Shown here: positions 34,442-47,900 of the stretch, piece after piece
How positions within the stretch are numbered: position 1 is the first letter of the stretch
Layout of the letters: each line of letters opens with the position of its first letter
Source of the DNA: Fistularia commersonii
Lineage: Eukaryota; Chordata; Actinopteri; Syngnathiformes; Fistulariidae
Direction: 5' to 3'
Length of the DNA stretch: 64,000 nucleotides
Assembly (NCBI GenBank): GCA_037954325.1
Contig: JBBMNZ010000007.1
Location: 6,137,001 to 6,201,000, forward strand
Notes under the pieces: generated by a model
What the model saw: the letters and a program-made list of their open reading frames with translations, nothing else
Told to the model about the DNA's origin: nothing
The model's database searches: none
Position numbers and translations under genes: made by a program

Positions 34442-37400
34442 CGGCCATCCAAGTGTTGGTTTGACTCAAACAAAAACAAAGATGGCGCCGAGGTCGACCT
34501 TGCAAAAACGCAACGCCCTATCAGCGTGCTCATCATGACCGCTCCCTCCAGGCTCGCCTCCGGCATATTTTTAATGGTGCGTTTTTTTATTTTATTTTAT
34601 TTTATTTTATTGATGATGCGTCCTGGCCGCCCCCAGGGTGGTGCAGGAGCAGTGCTGCGTCACCGTGCTGGAGGACAACATGTGCACCAACGGCATCAAT
34701 GTGGCCAAAGACCAGGGCGCGTGTGACTCCCTGTTCACCAGCACCTGCGAGACCAAGACCACCAAGGTGGGCGTACTATCAAAAAACACTGCTATTACTA
34801 TGTCATTACTATGCTATTACAATGTTATTAAGCTGCTATTACAATGTTATTACTGGATGTGTTTATGTTTTTGTATCTGATGTATAGAACTGCTGTACTT
34901 GAGTAGGTATTATGCCACATTAGCTGGGGGGAGGGTCCTTTTAGCATGCGTGGTGCTTCCTCTGTCGCGGCTCCGGCCTCCCGGCAGGTCGCTCGACAAA
35001 TGGGGCCGACCTACGCCATCCATCTTCGTCTGCCGCCTGTCGGTCTGATTGATGGACGGGCGTCTGTGCCCTCGTGTTTTTTGACGCGTGACCGGTTGGT
35101 CTGCAGATGTGCTGTGACTGCTGCCTCCTGGGGAGGGCGGCCCAGGACCAGGCGCTGCCCTGCGACCGCAGCCCGTCCGTGGGCTACCAGTGCGGCCTGG
35201 TGTACCGGGCCTGCTGCGTGGACGGAGCGGACAGGAACCAGACCGCGTCCACGGGGACCCTTGACGGTGGGTGCAATAAGCCGGGTTCTCATTGGCTGGG
35301 GTTCCGGTGCTACGGAAGGCCCGACGTGGAACGCTGGCCTGCGGCGCCCTCTAGTGGACAGTGTTGGTTACCGCTTCCAGCTTTTAGCTTTAAATGGAAA
35401 ACTCAAAGATACATAATAATACAACCGATCGATTTGACGCGCTCACAGGAAGTGAGGCGCTAAAAACAGGATTTGATTGGTGAATTAACAGTTTGTTTTT
35501 TTCCCTCCCCTCCCATGCAGTGTCCAGCCTGCAGAAGAACCAAGACACGGGAGATGATTTGCCGTCAATGGATCGGTGCAATGGTGAACATCCACTTCCC
35601 CCTAGTCTCCCACACATCTTCTGCACACGACCAACCACTTCCTGTGTGTGTGTGTGTGTGTGTGTGTTTCAGGGAAATGCGCTCACCTGTGTGTGGATAA
35701 CGAGACGTGCGCCTGCTTCAAGGGCTTCAAGCTGAGGCCCGACGGGAAGAGCTGTGAGGGTGGGTGGAAAACGTGGAATTTAAAAGTGAAGAATCCAAGC
35801 GTGTTAGGAAATAGAATATGCTAAATATTCTGTTTAAATACATTTAATTATTGTTGCTCTTCCTCTCCAGATATCAACGAGTGCCTGCTGGGCGCCAGCA
35901 ACTGCAGGGGCGGCGAGCGCTGCATCAACACGGAAGGCTCCTTCCGCTGCCAGAGGGAGGTCAGCTGCGGAACCGGGTACGAACTCACCGACAACAACAA
36001 CTGCAAAGGTCAGAGCCGCGTTCGCCGCGTCGCCGTGGAGATTTCAGTGGGACGGGAAGCCACCGACACGCCTGCCCGTGCACACACAGATATCGATGAA
36101 TGCGAGAACGGCATCCACAACTGCGGCCCGGAGTTCGTGTGCCAAAACACCCAGGGGTCGTTCCGGTGTTTTCCCAAAGTCAAGTGCGGCACGGGTTTTA
36201 TCCAGGACGCACTGGGCGAGTGCATCGGTGAGTTAAAATATCTAAGTCTATTAAAATATAACCAGAGCAAAGTTTTGATATATATTTATATATATATATG
36301 TAAATATACATATATACATTCAATGTATTGTGAGTTATATGAACTTTGATTGTATATGTACATATTAACTGTCCTGTTCTTAAAGTATATAAAATTATTT
36401 TTTGACGAAAAAATAGTCAAATAATTGTCATTATTTGTCTTTTTTTTGCCTTAATTGACTCCTTTGTCAGCATGTGTTATTTTTTTGGTTACGGTATATA
36501 TATATATGTGTGTGTATATGTCTACATGTGTATATGTATATAGACTTGTGTATTTACATAAAAACATATGTATATATATGTTTATATGGAAATATATATA
36601 TACACCGTATTTTTCGGATTATACGTCGCACCCCCGGCCAAACTTTTAAAAAAACTGCAACTTATAATCCGAAAAATACGGTATATTTTAGACGTATTGA
36701 TATGGGCGAGTTAAATATATTTATCGCCACCTTCTTGACACGTACAAAATTATTTTATCATAATAATTGTCATCATTTGAGAACTTTTGACAAATTCTAT
36801 ATGTATGTGTAAACACATACACTATATACGTATATACGTTAGATATAATGATATTGGTGAGTTATATAAACTTTGATTATACACATATTTATTGTCGCCT
36901 TCTTCAATTCATCGTCAGTATTTGACTTTTTTTTAGCCAATTTGAATCCTTTTTAGCATATGTCCTGTTTTATTGTGTTTTCTGAAAAATAGGATTACGG
37001 CAAAACATACATATAAAACCTTTGCATAGAATGCAACATTTGTGATCTATGTATTAAATGTATTGAGGTTCATGCCAAGATGCAGCTGACTGTGTGTGTG
37101 TGTGTGTGTGTGTGTTTCAGACATCAATGAGTGTGTGAGCCAGACGGGCCCGTGTCCGAGAGGCCAGGTGTGTTTCAACACGCCTGGATCCTACAACTGC
37201 CAGAGGAACGCCATCAACTGCGGCCGTGGCTATCACCTGAACGAAGAGGGCAACCGCTGCATCGGTACCAGTCGCCCGGGTCACGAAGGCGCGCCGCGCT
37301 CCCGTTTGAGCGGCGCGGCGTGTAACCGGGATGTCCGTGTGTTTAGATATCGACGAGTGCAAAGGCCCGGAGAAGGTGTGTGAGGGCCACGGCTGCATCA

Positions 37401-38404
37401 ACACCATGGGCTCCTTCCACTGCAAGTGTGAAAACGGATACATCTTCAATAGCATCAACCGGGCGTGTGAGGGTAAGCGCTCGCCGCCGTCCGTATTGGC
37501 GCCGACATCCGCCTCCGCTCTGACGGACACGTGCGCTTGCAGACATCAACGAATGCAGGCACTACCCTGGACGCCTCTGCGGGCACAAGTGCGAGAACAC
37601 CTTGGGGTCCTACAAGTGCAGCTGCACCACGGGCTTTAAGATCACCAGCGACGGCAGGAACTGCGATGGTCAGTCCGTCCAAACAAACACACACACACAC
37701 ACACACAAACACGCACCGATAAGCCCCGCACCTATAATCACCCTCTCCTTACAGATTTGAACGAGTGCGAGAGCAACCCCTGCAGTCAGGAGTGCGCCAA
37801 TGTGCACGGCTCCTACCAGTGCTATTGTCGCCGTGGTTACCAGCTCAGCGATATTGACGGGATGACTTGCGAAGGTGAGCTTCTCCGCGCTCCCTTGTTG
37901 TCCTGCTCGTGCCGTGTAATGAGCATACCGGGCACTACCGCTGCTTCTTGCGCAAAGGGTACTACCTTGCACAAGTCAGCCCTGGATCCTGGTAGTACCT
38001 CCTGCCACCTGTTTTCTGTGTGACCTCCCTCCCAGACATAGATGAGTGCGCTCTGCCCACCGGCGGCCATATTTGCTCGTACCGTTGCCACAACAGCCCC
38101 GGGAGCTTCCACTGCTCCTGCCCCGTCATGGGCTACACCCTGGCCAACAACGGGCGCAGCTGCCAGGGTAAGACGGGCCTCCTTCGAACCCCGCGAGGGC
38201 TTTAAGCTCTGGGGAAGGATTCCAGGTGACGCTTCTCTCTTCGCCGCCGCCGGCAGATGTGGACGAGTGCGTGACGGGCGCGCACACGTGCACGGAGAAC
38301 CAGAGCTGCTTCAACGTGCAGGGCAGCTTCAGGTGCCTGTCCTTTGAGTGCCCGACCAACTACCGCCGCGTCGGAGACACGTAAGTCTTTCTGGATTTGG
38401 CTCT

Positions 38405-38462
<58 letters not shown>

Positions 38463-39329
38463 CACATGCATACTTTTAAAATGGGTCATTTGGCAGATGG
38501 ATGCAAGAATACACACCCGCACTTGAAGGTGTCAGCTTTGGCGTTGGCCTGGCGTTAGACCCAGCCGTGACGGGGGTTAGCCCCGCCCCCGGCCAGTCCT
38601 GATTGGATGCCCAGGACGGGCTTTTTCAAACCCGCTCCTGTGAATCGCTGCTCTGCATGGCCGCCGTGCAAGAATCGGCCGCAGCATGCGCCCTTGTCCT
38701 TTTGATTTCCTTTTTTTTTTTTTTTTACGGTCGCCATGTAACCGGTCGCCCTCGGCAGCTTGTTATTGTTTTTTTTTTTTGTTTGTTTTTTTTGCATGGC
38801 CCCCACGAACGGGCGCGCCGCGATTCCACAACCCTTCCACCGCATGCCGTGCACGGCAGATTAAATTTACAAATGCACTCTCTCTCTGTCTCTCTCTGCA
38901 TCCGCCCTCCCCTTCCTCCCCTTCTTCCCCCCCGTCTCTTTTTGCAGTCGATGCGAACGCTTGCTTTGCAATGAGTCTGTCGAGTGCCTGGCCGCGCCCC
39001 TGAGAATAACCTACTACCACCTCACCTTCCCCACCAACATCCCCATCTTCACCAACATCTTCCGCATGGGCCCGTCCCACACCGTGCACGGCGACGACAT
39101 CCAGATCGTTATTACCTCGGGGAACGAGGGCGGGTTGTTCCGGACAGAGAGGGTTCCCGGCGGCGGCATCCTGTCGGTGGCCAAGCTCATCCGCAGCCCG
39201 CAGGACTTTGACCTGAGCTTGGAGCTGAGGCTGCGGCGCTACGGCACGCTCTCCACGTACCTGGCCAAACTGCTGGTCTTCGTCACCCAGGAGGAGCCCA
39301 GAGTTCCTTACAACCCCCAGCTAGAATAG
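29923..39329 (+). CDS. fbln1: fibulin-1, isoform C
   Basis: A secreted calcium-binding glycoprotein of elastic fibres and basement membranes. Shared exons are 29923-29977, 33638-33746, 34637-34766, 35107-35266, 35521-35583, 35673-35759, 35871-36008, 36090-36227, 37121-37264, 37347-37472, 37543-37668, 37755-37874, 38036-38167 and 38257-38380, then the C-specific terminal exon 38948-39329. The joined frame is 677 residues (human C is 683). A signal peptide of about 18 residues is followed by three anaphylatoxin-like modules (about 19-150, paired cysteines), an acidic linker, one atypical EGF module (exon 6) and eight calcium-binding EGF modules, each one exon starting D-[IVL]-[DN]-E-C. The tail is the fibulin C-terminal domain. 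Exons 4-13 all end in phase 1, so single EGF exons can be skipped without a frameshift. Confidence 0.97.
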
Positions 39330-42300
39330 ACGCCAGTAATAATAATGTGTAATACATCCACCGCCGCCATTTATTCCATACGTTTTTTTTCATCGATGCC
39401 TTTAACGGTCGGGTAAAAACAGTAGTTTGACGACTCCGGGTAACACTAGAGGGCCTCGCCGGGTCTTCTTCTGTTGCTACATGGGTAAACTGCCACATAA
39501 ATTTGTTAAGAAAAATCCCAAATCGAAAGAGTCTCGTTGTGTTTTATCGGTATATTTAAACGCTTATCCTGGAGCCGATCTGAGCTGTGATTGGTCGAGC
39601 CTCTTAGAGACTTACAATATTCGCCCTCTCGCACACCCGGACAGTTCAGGGTACAATATATGAACATATGTACGTATATATGTGTGTGTATATATAGCTT
39701 TCTGCCTCGACCGGTTGGGGTAGAAATGATAAATAGTCTCAAATTATGAAGCGCTTTCGATGGGCTTTACATGAAATAGCACTCGCCCGTTCACACACAT
39801 TCCCGCACATCGTCTTGTCAACGTCTTGCCGAGGACGCGCCGAAAACGGAGATGGCGAATCGAGACGACCTTCTGATCGGAGGGACGCCCGCTAAACCAG
39901 CTTTAGGGGCTACATGGGTGGGAAGAGAGAGGAAAAAGAGAGGTGCACCATGGGATATCCCTCAACAGGGAAAGCTAGCCAAACGCTAACTAGGTCTAAT
40001 AAGAGAGGATACCGTTGCAATTTTAAATCCACTGGAATATAAAAGTACCCAAACGCTCCAGATCAACATTATACAACAACTAAATTAATATCATTACTTT
40101 TTCCTGACGGGATTCTTTAGTGAAAGCCTCTCAGGGGTTGTTTCCACCTTGAAATTAGTAAAAAAAATAAATTTGAAAAAATCTGGACGTGAGCTGTGGT
40201 GTTTTCCGGTAAAAAAAAAAAGTGCAGATTCACGTTAAAAACCAGCCAAAATAGCCACTTGGAAGCGTCCCGCTCCTGTCCGGCTCTCAGGTGTCCTCCA
40301 GCAGGAACGTCCCGAAAATAGGAAGGTATCCGTGCACAGGAGGGGTTTTGTTCTTTTCCCCTCTCCTTCCATATTGGCTTATAGGACTCTGGGCTCTGGC
40401 CGGTGGGCCGAACAATTTGCGGTGCGGCGGCGGCGGCGGCGGCGTCTCTGCGCGCACAAATGAATGAGTGATGCCCCGCTGTGTTTGTGTTGGGGCGTTA
40501 TCAATGTGCCAACTATAAATAATAATTTCCCCCCCAAAAAAGGGGGGTTTTAATGCTTGACCAGAGGAATTCTGTCCAAAAAGTCTTGTTTTTCTTTCTG
40601 GTTTGAAAGTATTGGGGTTTCTTTTTTTTTTTTTTTTTTTTTCCCCCTGGGCTGGGCCACATGAGGGGATGAAGAAGACAATCACACACACACGAACTAA
40701 CGCTGCATGCTTTAACACACCCACGTCGCGCTCGGTGTCACTGGCGGCGTGAAGGTGCGGTCCCACCCGGGGCTTTATCTTTACCGTTTTACCCCCGAAG
40801 AGTCCCCCCCCCCCCCACCGGAGCCCGGACGGGGTGTTTCTGCAGCTCAGGCCACGCTAGAATAAACGAGGAGAACATTTTGTGGCTTTGGCCCGGGCCG
40901 GAGCGAAACTTGGACGCGCCCGCTAATTGCTAATTACAAGCCCCTACCCGCCGGTTGCTCCGCCGTTCGGTCGGGGGCTTCTCTCTCCCCCGTGAAAGAA
41001 GCTCTGCAACTCAAACCGGGCCCGGACCGCCGCACCTCCGGGGACCCAGATATCCACAGGTCGTGACTCGCGGTCCGGCTGTGCGACCTACACGTGGCGA
41101 CCCAGGAGTCGATCCAGGGGGATCCTAAAGGCAAAGCCGGCACTCGCGTGATCGGACGTCGGCATTAAAAGGGCGATGAAACATCCGTGTTCTCCATGCG
41201 AGAGAACACGGGAGGCTACCACGGGACCTGTCACTGCCGAGGCGGCGGAGTAAACACGGCCCTAAATAATAGGACGAGTCCTGCCCCGGGGGGAGGACGG
41301 GGAGTTGTCTCGTCATGTGGCTAACAATTTAGGAGTCTTCAGAACACTCCCGTGCCTCATAAATCCTCCTGGAGGGATTATCTGATTTGAAGCCGGGGAT
41401 ACTCCGCAAATCCAAATATTTTGCCGAGCAGGTCATGGATCATTCTTTGTGAGTTTAATAGCTTATTTCCCGCTCGGCTGCGTCGACGGCGGCGAGCTGC
41501 GGAGCCCGACTTCGGCGATTGTTTATTCGTTATCCCTCCAAAACCATGCGGAGATGCCGTTCCGGTAACGGACGGCATTACCGAATTTACGTAAGAGGCG
41601 GCGTTCTCGGTTTCTCCTCTGTTTGTTGTGCGTTCTCCTTTCCAGACTGGCGAGGCTCGGACGCTCGGATCTCATCCGCTGCATTAAGGCCTGTCAGCCC
41701 GGGGACGACGCCTGCGCTTCGGACCCGGTGCACTCGCTGTCCCACACCTTCATATCGCTGCCAACCTTCAGAGAGTTTCCAAGGCCGGAGGGTGAGAGGC
41801 CTTACCCGATCATCTTCGTGATCTGAATTCTGAAAAACTGAATTCTCTCTCCGTCGTTATCCGGATGGGAAAATGTGAGAAAGCGCACTGGTAAATAAAC
41901 AAGTGTTAAAGTTACAGATAAACAAATGTGGCGTGTTCGCAGGTCCACCCCTGTTGATATTTGCTAGCGAGTGATGACGCCGTGTTGAAACATCGCGTGT
42001 CCTCGATGAGAACAACATATATTGCATTTCATTTGGTTTAAACAAATAGCTTACGAGTGCAAATGTAGCGTGGCAGCTAAAGGACGCCCCAAACAGCTCC
42101 GTTACGAAAGCAGCGCTAAGCTTACAGTTTATTCTTCAGTTATTGGTGACGTGCCCGTGGCGAGCGCTAGCTCCCTGGCGGAGTCACCGCTCCGCCGGGA
42201 GCTAGCACGCGGAAAAAGCGTTAGTCCAGGGGTGCTAGCGCGTCGACGAGCAAGCGGACGCCTCTTACCGGAAGTGCGGCGTAGGGACATGCTAAACCGC

Positions 42301-44956
42301 TACGCTGCGGGACTCCTGCATCTTGGCAGGAAATAACAGCGCCTATGCTAAGCTACTAGATTCCTGTGTGAGGGTGCACAGCGCACCGGATGGTAGCATT
42401 TTCCGGTCGCTGCACAAGTTGGGCCGCTACCTTCAACGCCGATGTCGCGGACTTTAGGCCTCGCTAACCTGTCGCTGTTCCGAAAACGGTCGGGATTACG
42501 TAACCCGGGACACCGCCGCTTAAACCCAAAGAGGCCGGGAGAGGGCCAAGCTAAATGGTGAGCGAACTCCCGGTACGACCGCGTCACGTACATCCGTGAC
42601 ACGGCACGTCGATAAGGCCACCGCTAAGGCGTGTACGAGTTCCTTTTCGAGGAAGGATTTCTTTGACGATAGAACGGTATCTCCCGCGTCATCCTGGATG
42701 ATTTGCTTTGTCATCGTTCATGTCTGCTAACTTTATTTCCCAGGCGCGTGTCAGATTCTGACGGTCTGACCCCCGGTGCTATCGGGACTCGCCTGCACCG
42801 GAGGCCGATATGTATGTATGTCGGGTGGGCGTAGACGTTTCCATGGTAATCACTCACAAACGGCGACAGCTGACGTGTAGCTCTTGGACGGCGCGCCGGG
42901 CGTATCTCAGACACACTCATGCTCTGCGTTGCCGGGGGTGAAAATAAAAACCCCCCCTGTCACCGGTCATAAATCCCCACTTGGGATTTGCGGGACTCGA
43001 ATCCTCGACCTCCCCGCGAACCTCTCGGGACTCGGCAAAATCCGGACCCCTCCGTCCTCCCGCAAGGCGGCCCGGATGTATTCATCGTCTCTTTTTTCGT
43101 AACAGAGATCGTCTTCCTGAGAACCACGGTGTCGGCGTACGGGCCCTATCACCTCGGCAGCTACGACGTCAAGTTCGACATCCTGGAGGGCAACGTGGAG
43201 AACGCTTTTGACCTCATCAAGCGGGTGGAGAACGGAATGTATGTGGGTGAGTTTGCCTCGCTTTGAGATTTTGCCAAGTCCGGGTAGTGGGTGAACTGAA
43301 AAAAAACACAACAAAAAAAAAAAAAAAACGTGCAAACGTTTGACAATAACAGCTTTAACGTGCAGCCAACCGCCTCTGTAACCGGAGCTTGTATTTTCTT
43401 CCCGAAAATATATTTGGAAGCACCCATAATATGTTTTTTTTTTTTTTTTTTTAAACCGCACTCCCACATGGAGAAGGGACAAAAAGCGCAGAACCTCTGG
43501 AACCCCCTGACATAAGTGTATCTGACACGGCCCGTTGTGGTCTCCGCGCTGTGGTGGCACCGTGTAGCTGCCATCGTCTCCGGGGCGACTCTCTCGGCGG
43601 AGTCATCGGCCGGTTGTATTCCAAGAGGCTATTTGAGACGGACAAAGGCCCCGCTTCTGTCTCGCCAAATATCTGCCGTCTGTTTTGACGTCCCCGTGGT
43701 CAAAAAAAAAATCATTTAATTCACTTATCCACGGCCGCGCTTGTTCCCGGCGGATCATTATCGAGGTATTCTCGTGCAGAGAGCCGCCGATGATTCCAGC
43801 CGCCAAATATTTCATGCTAACTACCTGTGCGGCGACCTCTCGCCCCCCCCGGCGCCCCGGGGAGGCACTAATTCACCGGCGCCGTTTCCAGCGGCGTTAC
43901 TTCAACAAACACCCGGAGCAAATTTTTGACCCTTCCCTTCGACCCGGGCGATCGCCGCACGCCGTGGGAGAGCTACAACCTGGCCCCGGGAGGACGAGGG
44001 CATTCGAAACATGAGGATGAATCATTTGAATCATCATTCACGCTGGCATGGTTTTTGCGCCGAGATGCAGACGGGGAAGCACTTGTCGTCTCGGCTGAGA
44101 TGGATGGGGAGATGGTCCGAGGCCACGTGCGCGGCGGCCTCCGCAAACAGGGAGGAGGTCGTTATCGCCGTTAGCGACCGTGCGCTACGTACTACGTACC
44201 TCCATCTTTGTTAGCCGCGGCCGGCTAACGATGCGCGTGGGAAAGAACGGGAGTGAAACGGCGGCGAGCGGGAGATAGAGCAACAAAGTTTTGTCCAATA
44301 AAAGGGGGAAATAGAGAGCGAGCAAATATGCGCTGATGTAATCCGGCCGCTTAGCTTCATGTGGTTCGACGTATTGTTCCGTTCCCCCGCGCGAGGCCTC
44401 GTCTCGCCGAGCACTTAAAGCGATGACCACATGAAAGGGGTGTTTGTGAGAAGCCGCTTTTCTCCCAAACCCTGTCGGATACTTATTGGACGCGGCTCTC
44501 GCGTGCTTAACACCGCTCGCGCAAATCCGAACGAAGCCGTCGGACACTCGCGACCGACGAAGAAGTTCTAGTTAGCGAGTCGCGCCGCCGGTGCCTTGGC
44601 CTACCGGCGCTGCTGTTGCGTAACCGTTGCGCGAGGCTTCGCTGACGTGTCACTCCGGGAAGCTTAGTTTCCAGGATGTTGCAGATCGGTGGGATGTGAA
44701 GAGGAGCAGACATCCAGGCTCCGCCGGTGAACAAGTGCGTGAACTCAAACCGACTCCGGTCATTGTTTTTGGGACCCTTTTTTTTTTGTTTTCAAAAAAA
44801 GGGAGAAAGGCGGCAATCGGGAATCATCGGAATCCGGCCTGGACTCGAAAAAAAAAAAGGGATTCTTAAGAAGGTTTGATTGGCCGACGGCCTTTTCCGT
44901 TCTGCTCACTTACTTAAAAGCAGTCAGCTGCACATGCAGGCATGCACCGCATGCAT

Positions 44957-44994
<38 letters not shown>

Positions 44995-47900
44995 GGGTAC
45001 ATTCTGGATGACACACCGAATAGTAGGAGCTGCACCGCTCTCCAAATTCTAGGTCATCCATCACCAGCTTTCCCAATATATGCGGACGAAAAACCCGACA
45101 GTCTCGCACATCTGTGCAAACACAAAGAGCCCCCGGCGCTCGCCAAACACCCCCGATCGAGCACTTACCAACTCCTGGAGGAGTGAGCCAGCGTCGAAAC
45201 CCGACATTCTCCAGGAGCGAGCGCTCGGAGACAACGCCGCCTTTTATCGGGCCGAGGCCTCGGAAAGATCCCGGCTCATCGCGGGCGGCCTTCCGCCTCG
45301 ACTGGTTGGGGTAGGAAGATCATCGTCTCATATTGATAATAACGCTAGCGCTAACGGTTACAGTTGTTTCCGGTTACGTGATACAATGATAGCTTTGATA
45401 TCCGTCAAAGAAATAACGGTGGGCGCCTGGGGGGGCCGCTGATCGAGCAGCGCCCCTTTGGAACCTGCCAAACAAGAAGGACTCATCAGATCCAGGTAGA
45501 TCTCAGATACGATTTTTGTGAGGCGATGCGTCTCGGCTAGCGCTAGGGCTAACACGGGAGCACACTGGTTTACCGGCATGTAGCCTGCAAGCTAGCACGG
45601 TACTGACGGCAAACATGGCCGCTTTGTGTGAAATCGGTCTCCCCTCCCCCGGTCGGGTGATTTCTCCGACTGCAGAAAGGAAAAAATAATGTTTAACCAA
45701 GGCCTAATATTGTAACTTTTCTCTATTTCGCGACCACCGGTGCTCTCGTCCAACCAGGCGGCGGCGGCGGCGGCGGCGGCGGCTCCTCCGGTTCCCGTGG
45801 CTTTGCGCTCAGGCTCTAACCTCATTTATTAACTGCTTACAGACAGTCAGCGCAGCTCCGATCGCAGCGCGGACTTACGCCGGAGGAGCGGTACATTCCA
45901 AACGCTATCGTCCGAGTGGACTAGATAATGGGATGATTGATGTCGACGGCGGACGGGGGAGCCCTTCCTCCCAAATCACTGGCGCTAAAAGCATCGGCGA
46001 GGAGGTGGAGGGGGGGGGGGGGCGAGAGACCGTCTCACCTCTGATAAAATCCTGCTTGTTTCCCCTCTTTGAATAATTAAAGGGGATCCAAGAAGCGTGG
46101 GGAGAACGGTGTCCTACATAAGGTGGAACCACTAACCAGAGCCACATGGTCGCCGGTCCCGACGTCGGCTCGTGATGTTATTGGCTCCGGTTAGCTGACC
46201 GGTATTAACGTGTGCAAATGAAATGCACAATACAACACGTGGCCAGCTGTGGAATCAAACCGTCAGCGGGGCTTCGGTGGCCCCCCCGAACACGTCCCAA
46301 AGACTCCTATTCATGAGTAATTCTTCGTAATGGAAAGATTTTTTTTTTTTTCTCTACCATTAATCACTGTCTTTTATTCACGAGCAGGAAAAACTGAATT
46401 TTAATGTGAACGCTTGTGATACGACCGCGCAGGCTAGACACTTTCAGAGGCCGTGGCTAAATTCCCTTCATTTTTGGAGTGCAGGTGGAAATATGCATCC
46501 GCCGTTGTGGAAGAGCGAGCGGACGGTTAGCGTCGGCGCAGATAGCCCCGGTGGAATTTGAGCCCTCCGTGCGAGACGTGACCGCTTCTGAGCCGGTGGG
46601 AACCGGGGCGGCGCCGATGAGACGTTTGAGGACGCCGGCGGAGATAAGGGAAAAGGTCCTCCTCGGGATTTGGGCGTTCACTCCCACCAGAGAGCGCCGA
46701 GCTCATGAGGGATCCCGGCCCGCGGGGTCTCTTCGGTATCGCGAATCGTCCCTTCGCGTACAGAGATCGGTTTAAAGGTGAGGCGGGAACAAACGCCAGG
46801 GGGAGTGTTCTTCGTGGTCGCCGTCACTTTTTCCCCTTTTCCGGGTATGCCGTCTCGAGGGGACGTGACTCCGCTCGGCGAGTCCGCCGGCTAACAAAAT
46901 TATTGCTTTTTCTAAAGCCGCGTGCGCGGCAGTCAAACGCCGGATACGGTTTTACGGTCGTTAAAAAAACCCGAGCTAATTCCTCCGTTTATGACGTCTC
47001 ATCGGAGGAGATGGTCGAACCCTAATTGGAAATGCAAACAGAGAAGGGTTTCCGCCCGTCCCTTCCGTTTCAGGGTTAACTGTCAAGTCTGGGTTCGCTC
47101 CTCAGTCAGGAATCGTAGCTTTGAAAGGACACTTGCAGTTTGGTACAAAGTCTGCGGTGGAGATAATGGCGCGTGTTATATCATCTCAGCTGCTCCGGCC
47201 CACAACTGTGAAAACAGAAAATCCCAAAAAAAGAACCAAACCCATTCCCCCGCCGGCGGCGGCGGCGGCCTTTCAGTGATGTCACCGCCCAGTGAGTGAC
47301 AGCGTCCAACAACGACACACGGGCCATTTGAGCGATCTGTAGCTATGACTCATTGCTAATTGACCTTAAAATATCAAACCGCGCGCGTTGGACGCGCACA
47401 GATCCCGTCCCCTTTTGCCCGACTCCGAGCGGTGATATTTGGACAGCCGGACTCGGACGTCCGCGTGACGGCGACAAGGCAGGACGTGGTCTCCGAAGGA
47501 ACGCGACGACCTCGCTACCGCCTTTAGCATTTTCCAGGGGCGACGCTTGACCCCGGACGCTTTGCGATTTAACGGCGTAGCTATTCGCCAGCCGGGGAAT
47601 TCCTCGGCCAAACCGAAGGAGGACCGTTCGCTTTTGCGTCGAAGCCGACAGGTGGTGTTCTCAGAATCCCCCCCCCCCCGCTCATCTCGGAAGTCTGGAA
47701 CATTGCACGCCGCTTGGATGCTCTCCACGGGTTTCTCTGCAGTGAGCATGCATCGCACCGCAACCAGTGTGTCATTACGCAACGCTGTGGTGAAGCCAAC
47801 GCATACTTTTCATTTGTCTCTGGTGTTAAACCCGTTCATTTGGGATTTTGTCATACACTTCCTTGCCGGGTTGTAGAGACCAGAAAACCCCGAAATTGTA

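Noticed and set aside
42967..43574. 197- and 137-codon minus-strand frames
   Set aside because: They lie antisense to the fbln1-D exon 43106-43246 and run through a poly-A/T tract.
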